Origin: Amblyornis subalaris
Taxonomy: Eukaryota; Chordata; Aves; Passeriformes; Ptilonorhynchidae
NCBI GenBank assembly: GCA_018881555.1
Contig: JACAXG010000008.1
Coordinates: 12,181,316 to 12,245,315 of the forward strand
Direction of reading: 5' to 3'
Length of the DNA stretch: 64,000 nucleotides
The notes beneath the pieces were generated by a model. It did not search any database. It was not told the origin of the DNA and saw nothing but the letters and a program-made list of their open reading frames with translations. This document shows positions 49,501 through 61,500 of the stretch, in pieces. Each line of letters begins with the position of its first letter. Positions within the stretch are counted from its first letter, which is position 1. A program made the position numbers and the translations under genes.

Positions 49501-52500
49501 CCCATACGTGATGTTAACATCGTAATCTCCTGGAACATAAGGGACATACTCGGCACTGCAGCTCCCATCTTTGTTATCTTTACAGCTAATTTTAGATTCT
49601 GAAGGTCCTTCAACAGTTATTCCAAGGCCACCAATTCCTGCCCCTCTGCAAGACAGAAACACACATTATTAGAATCACCTGCTTCTAATAGCAACTTTGT
49701 AGCCTTCACATGCTCTGGCTGCATTTTCATCCTTTTTGGAAATGCAGTAATCTGACTTCCGATGTTCAGCCTTCAGCATGTGCTGGCATGCAAAGCTGTT
49801 CAGCACCACCTCACTCACATTCTCCCAGAATTTCCTCCTCAATAACTATCAACCCCTAATGCTGAATGTCTGCACAGCAGAGTGCTCATTAGATGATGAG
49901 GTAGCACACACAGTCATCAGCTGGACACAGCTTGACCTTTTTATAAATATTTGCACTGAGTTTAGCATCCTGCATTGCACACACCACTACACTCCCCCCT
50001 CCCTCAGATATTCCTTCAAGATCAAACAGGCCCTGTCACCTGGTGACAACTGAAAAGGCGTTTGGCTGATTTGTGAAAGCTTCTGTGAGTCCAGGTCCTT
50101 GTGCCTTCACACGTGATGGATGGCAGCCCTCTGTGACATTCACTCTGAAGGGACTATTCGGCACAGGCACACCATCATACGTCACGCTGACTGTGTGCGG
50201 ACCTGTTAAGGAGAGGAAAACATGTCCTGAACTCCCTAAATACGCTCATCACTTAACATCACTTCTACAAGATGATACAGATTTAAATGTCAGTATATGG
50301 GTAAGAGTTTCCTCCTGCATTTCACAAGACTTCACTGGTGTTTCGTAACTGAGATGCCATATACACACTTCTAAAGCCATGTTACCATAAAAGCCAGTTC
50401 TTCAAGTTAAAATAGAGCTACTTCCTGCAGAATTAGCTCCTCTACTGGCAGACTTCTTGCAAAGACGCCAGCAAGTTACTGGCAGACCTCAGAGGTTTGC
50501 CAAATGAAAGTGGCAGAAGAGCTGCTTGCTCTTGGTTTTCCCCTTTCAAGTAAAAGAAAGCAAACCCGAGGTTACCCTTTTCAAATGGTGTGTACTCTAC
50601 TGAATATGTTCCATCGGCATTGTCTTGGATGAGACAGTCTGTGGGGGAGCCAGATGGGCTCGTGATCTGTGTCCTGATGTGGTCACCACCAGCCTTTGTT
50701 AGAGGTCGAGCATCCACAGTGAACTCAGTTGTCGCTTCTCGGAAGACATCTGCAGGAAACATTTTGAAGAGTCACTTAAAGAAGTGCATATATTTCCAAC
50801 AACAAAACATTTGGTGAAGCAGCATGATAAACAACTTGTTTGGGAACACAGTGAGACTCCCGTCTGTCCAAGGATCACCATGGAAACACACAAGGCTTTT
50901 ACAACTTTCAATACTCAGAATACTCATAAAGGACCACAAGTCCCACAAGCTCTGACAACAACAGTTATTCTCACCTTTTCCTTCCACTCCTGGCCCAAAC
51001 ACTTTAACTCTGCTTGTGTCCACAGCTGGCTCCACTTTGACCCGGGCTGGGAATTTAGGCACTTGCTCTCCTCCGTATCTCATCTTGATTGTGTACATGC
51101 CAGCTGAGAGTGGCACGTAGGTAACAACATAGGTCCCGTCTTTGTTATCATCAATCTGGACCTCAGCTTTGGAACCAGTATCTGACACCATGTCCACCCG
51201 CAGGTCTCCAGGACCCGCTTCCGTGCAGTCGACGTTCAGCAGCCCTGCCTCACCTACTTTACCACGCTCCAGACCTGGGCCTGTGGCAATTACTTTAGAG
51301 ACATCAAAAGGCATTTCTATATCTGCCTTAAAGGGCGAACCAGGAATGTGAACTTCTTCGAAAAGGATGTTTACAAAATACTCTCCAGGCTTCATAGGCA
51401 GATAGGAGACAGAGCAGGTTCCATCACCGTTGTCTGAGCATTCAATTTTAGCTTCACATGGGCCTTCTACCGTCAAACCCAAACCTCCAGTTCCTGCCCC
51501 TTTGGTATCTATTGTGAATTGGGCTGGTTTTCCAACAAGGCCCCCTCGAAGACCTGGACCATGAGCTTTTACCTAGAAGAGAATATACAGGTGAGCTAAA
51601 CTGCCTTTTCCATGTTATTGCCAGAAGACTGCCTAGTTAGACTTGTTTGTATGTGAGACTCAATTAACAGGCTCTTAAAAATACACAGAAAGCACTGTCT
51701 CCTTTGCCACTCATCCCAGTTTTACAGTGAAGTTGGTACCTGTCCTCCAAAGAGGCTTCTAGGCAAGCATGTTTATAATCTCAGCATAGCTGTTTATATA
51801 TAGCCATGGGATATAAAAGGAAGAAATGGTAAAATATTTGATGGCTGTGCATATGTTTTCCTTGAAATATATTTTCTTAGGAAAAAAGCATCTTAATACA
51901 TCAGAGATGCTTATCAGGCCAACTTCTACTAAATTAGGAGAAATATTTGTCACAATATGCAGGACGCTTGCCATATTCTTTATTAGTTCAATGTTTCTTT
52001 TCAAATACAGTGTTACAGGAATGACTTCCACCAGTCATGAAGGCTGCAAAAGGAATGACTGACCACTCTGAGTAAGAATGTTCCCGGGTCTGGTTCAGCC
52101 AAGACCAAGCCAAGTCTCATGCAATAGCCCACAATTCAGTTTTTGGGTAGCAGTTGCTGTTACAGCCTGAAACCATTCACTTACCTTGGAGGGGTCTGGT
52201 GGTAACGTGGCCTCCACGGTATAGGGGCTCCCTGGGATTGGGTTGCCATCATAACTCACATCCACCACATACAGTCCTTCTTCCCGTGGGATGTATTTTG
52301 CAGTGCTGCACTCCTTACCCAGAACTGGTTCCACCAGACATGGCACAGCTTTCCTCATAGGACTGGAAATATTAACATCCAGTTTACCTTGCCCACCAGC
52401 TCCTTTGGTATCAATTACAAATTCCTGATCCTTCCCTACTTCCACTCCTGAAAAAGACAAAACCCATATTATGTTACTTACTTAACATCAGACGTTGGTC

Positions 52501-55500
52501 CAAGGAATCTCCCATGCACAAATCACTGAGGCAGCAGGCACTGGTAGAGCCTGCATAGTCTGCATCCCTCTGCAGGCCAAAAACCCTCCCAAACCAAATT
52601 AAAAAAAATAAACAAATGCTTTGGTTAATTGGCGCTACAAAATAAGCCTGTAAGAGACAGTCTGACAGTATCAGGGCTCATTTTAGGAAAGCAACAATGT
52701 TTCACAGCCTTAAGTTCTTCCACTTTTGGAAAACAAAAAGACTGCATGAATGACACTGTGCACTGCAGCAGTTTCATATATTTGAACAAACAGCCATCTA
52801 CCCTGAGGGAAACAGATTTCATCAGTGAGTGCTCAGCCTGGTGAAGCATCCAGCATGCACCACAAAGGACCAAACCCCAACATATGTTTTGTCCACATTA
52901 CTATGTAATCTTAGCAAAAAAGAGGAAAAAAAAGGAATCTAAATTAAAATTCAGTCCTCAAGAGGACCAGCTAAATAAGAGTGGTCAAGCTATAAAGTTG
53001 GAGCTGGTTGGTCCCCAACTGTAGCAAGTTAAAAAGAAGGCTGTTTTGCCCACTCCTGTTCCAGCAGGACACNTTGGCTATCACCCAAACTCTGGAGACA
53101 CTTCAGAGGCTTCCAGCCCACAGGTACTTACTGTTTTCGAGTCCATTGACTTTAACTTTGCTTAGGTCTAGTGGAGCAGCAACGCCCACAGTGAAAGGGC
53201 TTTTAGGGATAGGATCACCACCGTAAGTTACCAAAACCTTCATTGGACCCTAGTCAGAGAATTTACAAGTTAGCTCAGTTCCTCACTCCGTACAGACACA
53301 CCAACATTCAAGCAGTATATAATCACATCATCTAATCCATTTTAGCTGGCCACAGCCAAACTTACTGGTTTATGCACACTAAAGCTCTCACACCACTGCA
53401 GCCCTTCAAAGTACTAAACGGTTTTTATTTAACACAGGAAGAGAGAAAAAGACAGTTCTTTCCAACATTTAATTAGACTATATTCAAGCTGCCTGGCAAA
53501 GGCTCCAGCTCAGGCTGGCTCCCACCCTCCTGGTGCTCAGACCTGACAGCTGAATGAATGTCCCAGTGCTCCAGACCAGGTATCCCCTTCCACTGCATGG
53601 AGAGGCCAAAGCTAAGACTGCAAAGAGGCCGTATTATTACAGCATCTGAAATACCAGGGGTTTAAGCTCTACAAGTCAGAAAGATTAATGCTCTTGTGTA
53701 TTTTGGCTGGAATGCTACACAGCCATGGCAAGCTCCAGCCCACGATGTGTGCTCCTTTTATTCTCTCCTACCGCAGTCCATATTTTAGCTATACTCACTG
53801 TTTGCTTACTTTTCATTCTTGGCGAGTTTGGCTCCCAAGTGAAATAATCATGGATGTTTCATGCAAGCTAGTGAATAACTTCCATGATTATTTTTGGTTG
53901 TTTTTAGAAAACACACACACGGGTAGCTGTAGCAACACCATGAGATAGATAAGGCTGAATAAACAGCATTAAACCAAGGCTGTTCTGCGGCTGACGCTGC
54001 CCCTCAGGAATTTAACTACCTAGTCCGTCCTTCCCCTGCTCTGAAGAGTCCAGAGGCTCATTCATAAGCTACTGCTTAGGAACCTGAGAAAGACAGGGTC
54101 CAGGAAAGACCTATGTGTTCACAGCCTGGAGGGACAATAAGGCTTACTCTAATTACTGAGCAGTCTATTTTCATCTCTTTCAACCGTTGCTCTCCTGCCA
54201 CTGCTATCTGCAAGCATCTCCTGTAAGTCCACAGCTCCTCCATGACCCCCAGTACTTCTCCAGATGGAAGACCTAAGTGGGAAACCTGGATTGGACATCC
54301 CGGCTTGTTTCACCACTGCTTTTCAGGTGAAACAGAAATCTGGTACTGCTCACAAACACATGTATGGCGTACAGATGACTGCTCCCTTCCGCATACCAAC
54401 CCTGAACAAGCCAAAGCCTCTCCAAACAGGCACGCCAGCCACATCCTGAGATCATGCAACTACTTTATCCCAAAACAAATGCTAGCTGTACAGTGCTTCC
54501 AAAAATGCTAATCCAGTATTATCAGCTAAATAATACCGCAGTCTTCCTTATCAGTCCACTTTTACACAGCTCCATTAAAGGAAGCTGGTGCAGATGACCT
54601 AGTAGTTCATTTGGTTGTTCAGAACACGAGCAGCAAAACCCTTTCACCTCAGCACCAGAGCACCTACATCCTCAGAAATACAAGATTCGTATATTCTGGT
54701 GTTTGGTGGCCCTTTACAAACACAAAAGTACAGCATAAGGAAAAATACTTCTAGTTATTAGCACTTTCAGCTCTTTAATGGTGTTGCTGGAAAGCATCTC
54801 TCTGTGAACCAAATGGAGTCAGACTCAATTTTTTCCAACCAAAGGGCAGACCTCAAATGCAGACAAATAATTTGATGCATTTAATCTGCAGCCCAGCTTT
54901 CCTCCTCAGCACCAACTTGTTCACTTTTCTTACTGAGAACTAGTGCAGCATCACCCAAACTCTCTTCTTTTTGTCCCTGCTCTGGTTTGCACTCCAGCTC
55001 CTTTGACACCAGCAGCTTGCTGATAGGCAGAACACCACAACCCCAACTCTGCAGGACCGTGGCAGCCACAGCAGCTGGGGCAGCAGCCAGCTCTGTTGCC
55101 GAGTCTGGGAAGGTTTGCAACCTTTCTTCTTCAACTGATAAGGTATGAAATGATGATATGAGCTATGTGCTACTGCTTCAATATCTCTTTTCCCCAGAAA
55201 ACAAAACAGTGGCAAGCTATCAATAACTACACCAGAAAAACTGTATTACTGCTTTCCAATCCCAACTATACTGCAGGCTTCAGGGATGCTGGGGAACAGG
55301 ACACTCTGGCAAGTGTTTTTCTGCTTGTTCTTCTGTACACAGGTACCAGCGAGAGAGGTCACTGCACTACAGCAATACAAGCTGTTCACTCTTGTACTGC
55401 TACAAGAGTCAGACCTACCTGCTGTATGGGAGTGTACCTAACAGTGTGGGAATAGTCATAGTTGTCAATGATATCCAGATCCATCACTGCCTCTCCCGGC

Positions 55501-58500
55501 ACTGAGCTGCTGAACTGCACATCCAGGGGCGCTTTTCCAGCTCCCTTGGTGAACACAGTGAAGTGTGTTGGCTTGCCATTTTCCACACCTGAAGAAAAAT
55601 GTTAATTCTGATTTACAGAGCTCACACACAGAAACCCTTCTCATGAAGCATTCAGTACCAACAAAGCCCAGTCAAGCCAAATGCCAAGGGAAAGGCGTTG
55701 TTTCCAACTGCCTGACACCCCACCCAGCTGTATCCAGGACTGCATCATGGCATCCCAGCACTGCTCAATCAGGCAGTGGCTACCCTGCAACAGCCCCTCA
55801 TGGCCACCAGTACTGGCCACACTACACGAACCCAGCTCTCACCAGTTTTGTTCAGCCCAGGTCCTTCAGCTTTCACTTTGCTGGCATCGTGTGAGGGGTC
55901 CACCTTAACTCTGAATGGGCTGGCAGGAATTTCCTGCAAAAAAAACACAACTCTCAAAATAACCAGGTCCCTCTTCCCCAGCCAAAATTAGACTGATAAT
56001 AATTTTAAGGTAATTCTGCTCTAATTCCAGCATTATATTGAGTAAAATTTCACCTCACTTAAACATTGCCTTACTGAGTAGTATCATTCAAAATCCAGGG
56101 CAAAGTAAACAGCTGGACAGTTTGCCTCTCTCCATTTTTAAGGAAAACTTTTTTCCCCCATTTTCCTTGGAGCACCACTTAGGTTTTTTTATCCTTTAGA
56201 AAGCAGCTTTGCCCCACCATGGAGACCACACCCATTATGCCAGTCCAACACACCACACTTGAACTTCAGTGTCCCCAGCCAACCTTTCTCATTTGTGTAC
56301 ATCCAAGTATTGCAAAAGAAGTTTTAAGTTTTTTACACTGTTATAGAAACAGTGACCAGAATGAGTGCATGTGAGCTGACATGGAAGGAGCCACCTGTGA
56401 ACTGGCACATGCTTGGTGACCAAAGAGCAGATAAACAGACTCTAGAAACATCAGGCTGCAAAACGAAGATTACAAACCTCTCCTGCGAAAAGCACTTTAA
56501 TAGTGTAGCGCCCGGCGGCAGGTGGTGAGTATTTCACTGTGAACGTGTCATTAGCATTGTGGATGATGTCGAAATCTATGTCCTCTTCCTCATTGCTGAC
56601 CACACGAGCATCACATTTAATTCCAACGCTGACATCACCTAGGAAAAGCAAATGGAGGTTTTGCTACTGGACAGCACAGACAGTGTCAGCCAAACAGGCA
56701 GACCATTCCCATTTCCAGGAGTCATGGAGTTCAAGTCACCATATTAACTGATGTAAACAGATCAGATGACAATTCACTGCAATGTTGTGCTTCCCAAGGT
56801 TTTTCCACTAAATAAGGAAAACCAGCATGGAACAGCACATAATCCCCACCTTGCATGACCTGTGGTTCTGATACCACAGTAACAGCCCAGCCTGCCTTTA
56901 CCTTCTCCTGCATCCGTGCAGTCCACAGTGAAGTGGGTCGGCTCACTTGCTTTCAGGCCAGTTCTCTCCACTCCAGGTCCAAACACTTTCACTTTCTGAG
57001 GATGACTCCCTTGACCGATAAGGACCTACACAAATTCACAAGGGTCAGAATCACACATCTCTGTCACACCTGAGATCACAGCCAAGTCAGAGCATTGCTT
57101 GGATAGGAGCTACAGGAAAACAGGAGCAAATGAATGGCCCTGAATCTCCCACGCTGCAGCTAGGCTGATAGGAGACCACCATGTGAGCTTGTAGAAACAG
57201 AAAGATTTATACAAGTGGATAGATTCCTAAAAAGCGGAGCAGAAGGGCACACCTCCTTGAAGTTCACAGACAGGTTTTATCATCCTAGCTGTACTAACCA
57301 GTAGTTGTGAGTACCCACGTCCTATTTGGCTAGAACCAAGAACTATCCATCTCTGTACTTACCCTAAATGGGCTATTGGGCACATTGGCTCCTCCCCAGA
57401 CAACAGAAATTGTATGTTTGATTGGTTTAACTGGCACATACGAGCAGGCAAACACACCATCAGGCTTGCTCTTTATCTGGATATCAATAGGGTTTCCTTC
57501 TCCATCCTAAAAAGCAGTAATACAAGCAGAAGGTTCAGGTACTTCAAATATGTTTGCATAGTTTGAACAGCCCAAGACTGTGCCAAAATGCATCAGGTTT
57601 TCTTTTTCCAGAACTACAGCTCAGAAATACTGAAGAAACATGCAATTTACACTCCTGTAAGTCTTCCTCATCTAACACTTGCTCATTCATACACCATCCT
57701 ACAACACATAAGAAATTCACAGGCTCAGAGACACTTCAGTGCTTCCAAATGACAACTCAAGCAAATTACATCTCGCTTTACTGAGAAGACTTCAAGTAAG
57801 GAAGCAAAGCCATGTACTTCATACACCACAGAGAAGTCACTTTGTCTTCAATTGTTGCCTGACTACATTACACAGATCAAAGCACAGAGCTTTGAGTGAA
57901 ATACACAGGCCTAGAATTAAGTGGTGTGTAATCAAGTAGAAATACTTAAGGCATTTTTCTCAACAGTATCGAAGCCCTTTTGCTGCAGTTTCACATAGCT
58001 GCCTTTGGCTTTTTACCTGTGCATACATCTTCAGAGGTGCTTTCCCAGCATCCTTAGTTTCAACTGTGAACTCAGCAGGATTGTTCACTATACAGCCAGT
58101 CCTCTCCAAGCCTGGGCCATAAGCCTTCACCTAAAAAAGCACCTCAAGAGTATTAGTTTGCAGTTCAGAAAGAGAAGCAAAACTAAGTGATTTATGTATA
58201 AAGACCTGCCCCCTCCACAAACTCCATGAAGCACGGGATACTACTGCAGCAAGTTTTCATTACATTAAATCAAAATCACAACAGTGTTATTAGAAAAAGC
58301 TGGGGAATATCTAGCTGAGTAATATCCTGGCAAATTCAGAGCTTTAAGCAGAGGCAGCTTAAGAGTCAAGTCTGCTACTAGAATCCTTCAGAAACATCTC
58401 TACTGTAGTTACATCAAAGACATGTTATGCCATCCATCGGTAAACTCCTATGCACCACCTTATCCGAGTTGAAGTCTCCTGAAGCTGGTCGAATGAAGGC

Positions 58501-61500
58501 CATGTAAGGGCTGTCTTTTATGTCCTCATCATCGCACATGATGTGCACAGCATATTCACCAGGCTCTTTGGGCCAATACTTCACATCACATGAGCCATCA
58601 TTCTTGTCATCACACTCGATTTTAGCCTGAGAAGGGCCTTCTATTGCAAAGCCTGAAAAAGGAACAAGTAGTTTCCTCATGTTAGGTTTGTGGTGGCTGC
58701 CAATTTACACCACTTCCACAGATAGCTTTCTGTTAGCCATAACCACGTCTGATCGCTCCATCACTCTTCTTCAGCAATACGGGAGATAATCCATCATCCA
58801 TCATTCCCTTCTGGATCTCATCCCACAAAACCACAGATTAACACTCTCCATCACACACACTCCTGTCTCTAGGACTTGCCTTTGATACTTTGATAGACGT
58901 TTGTGTTTAGAACACATCTTACAGACATAGGTTTTTTACTGTTGGGAAACCTATTGTTTCTTATGAGTTCGTTGCCAGCATTGCAAGACATAAATATTTC
59001 AGGGAAACTAAGTCAAATATCATACCAAGAGAGCCAACTTCTGTGCCAATGGACTCGACCACAAAGTCGGCTGACTTGCCCACAATTCCCTCATGCAGTC
59101 CTGGTCCCCATGCTCGCACTTTCTGAGGACCTGCTTCATGACCCACTTGAACTTCAAAGGGGCTACAAGAGAAAAACAAAGCATGGTATTAGAAATGAGG
59201 ACAAATACAGCATCTGTGTTTTTCCCCAGGCATTTTAATGAGGCTTTACATTGGATTTTCCAAATTAATAGATGGTACCATGTGGTGGCACAGTGCCCAG
59301 AAGAGTGTCTTTCTAGCAGAGAGGTCATCCAACCCATCATGTGCTTACATCTTGCACTACAAATCCTGAGTGTCAAATACTTGGCTTGCTCTGCTTGCTA
59401 TAGCCCTGGACACCGAAATAATAGATCCCTTCAAAATCTCACAGCAAAGTCACAGCACGATCCACCACGTTTTATTAGGTTTTTTATTCCTGATTTTGGG
59501 TTAGAAAGACTGATGAAAATCACCCTTCAGAGCTTTGTCAAGCTGCTGCAGCCCTAAAACAGGCTGTTAAAAATAAAATGTTACAACAACCATTTGCCAC
59601 TAACTTGTCTCCCCAGAGTTTCTTCAAAAATTAGCATTGCTTTAAAAGCCCACCAACTCCAACACCCACTGAAGGACACAAAAATGCCAAAAAAGCTACT
59701 TTTAACTCACCTCTTTGGGATGTTTTGCCCACCCCATGTAATCGTGACAATGTACTTCCCTGGGGTAGCTGGATAATATTCAAATGCATATATACCATCC
59801 ATAAAGCCTTTTTGTTTCACCAACTCCTCCAAGCCCTCTGTTGAAAGATCAGTTCAGCATTGAACTTAACAGTTTCCATCCTGCTTTCAATTACACAGAC
59901 AAGTTCATGTTTTCTAGTATTTATTTTAGCTTGCAAGAATAAATTTTTTTCCACCAGAAAAAAAAAAGGTCAGGTTATAAGGAAGTTAGTTCTAGCTGCC
60001 CTCTAGGACAAAGACAGCAAACACTTCCAGAAGAAATACAGCAGAAAGTATTTTAAGTTACCAGACTTAATAAGTTCCCTTGTGTTTTATTTTCTTAGTC
60101 TGCAGTATGATGCATGTCATATGTTAAAACAAAAAAGCTTAACATTTGTCAGACTTTGTAACCACAAGTATGCAGGGAATGCCTACTTTTCATTTTCTTC
60201 AAGATGAAGAATTTAGGGAGAAAAGCTTAATACACTAAAATTTACATCGATACGTCTGTTGCCTTTTCCCCCCCAGCCTCATGAAGCCACACAGTCAGAG
60301 CTCTGTGTGTGTGGAGGAGGTGAAGGCAATACAATGCACCTTTGAACGCTGCCCCAGCTGGGGGGAGGTGACAGGCTCGGAGTACCACACAGGGACTGCT
60401 GCTGGCAGCCTCTCGAGCCAGCGGNCACTGTGCTCCCATCGGCCCAGCCTGCCAGGCAAAGGGCCACATCCAGAGCTCAGGACAAACCAAGGGACCTGAG
60501 GATGGATCCTGACAGATGCCAGCCTACGGGCTCCTTTCNTCCTCTGCTTGTGTGCCCAAGCAGCCTGTGCCACCAGGAATACTGCTCTGAGCCACTCCCA
60601 GCTTTATGAGAGCAGGATTTCCACCCTGCCAGAGACCCTGGAGTGTGACTTGCTTCCACAGATTGGATGAAGATGCAATGCGTACCCATAAAACCTGGAG
60701 GCCATGGAAGGCAGATGCATGGGTTTTCTCAGTTTTGCTAATTGATGCATTAAAACGGAAAAAACTAAAACCAGATATAATCTTACCCAGCCCTGCAGAT
60801 CAAAACCTTCACACTAAACACAAAGTACCCATAAACCCTTCTGAAATCTGGCTTTTTATACAGATCCCATCAGTTACATTAGCACACCATCTCCTTCCTG
60901 CTCTTCCTTTTCCCAGGCTCTGCTCTCCCCCTTCTCCAAAACACATCCACAGCACAGATTCACCCAACACTCACTTGGTCCCTTTATAGTGACTCCAAGA
61001 TCTCCACTCCCCGCTGCTCTCGTATCAACCTTGAAGTCGGCCGTTTCCCTGATGCGGACGCCCTTGGGCTGCAGACCTCGACCAGTGGCACGACACGCAT
61101 TGGGGTTGCAGGCTGCAAGGCAATTTCAGGCATTAACACTGTCTCTGATTCTCAATATAGAGGTGGTCTAGTCAGCCTGGAACAACCTTTAGTTTAACGC
61201 TGACTCAGGGCAACCACAGCTTAGCTTTCAGCACAAGGTTATAGCATTAAGGCAGGCAGACAGACNGGAGTCTGCCCAGATACTGTCTATGCCCCCTGGC
61301 TTTTGGGNAGTAGCAGTCGGTGCAGCCAGGCAACACTGAGCCCCTCCAAGGGCCATTCTTTAGAATTATAGCAAATGCTAAAGCCCTGCTGCTTTCCAAT
61401 TCAATGCCAGTTATCAATACAAGACTTTAACACAGCTATCACATAGAGATATTCACCACAGACACAACCTTCCTGACGCCTTTCCCATTGAGGCACACTG

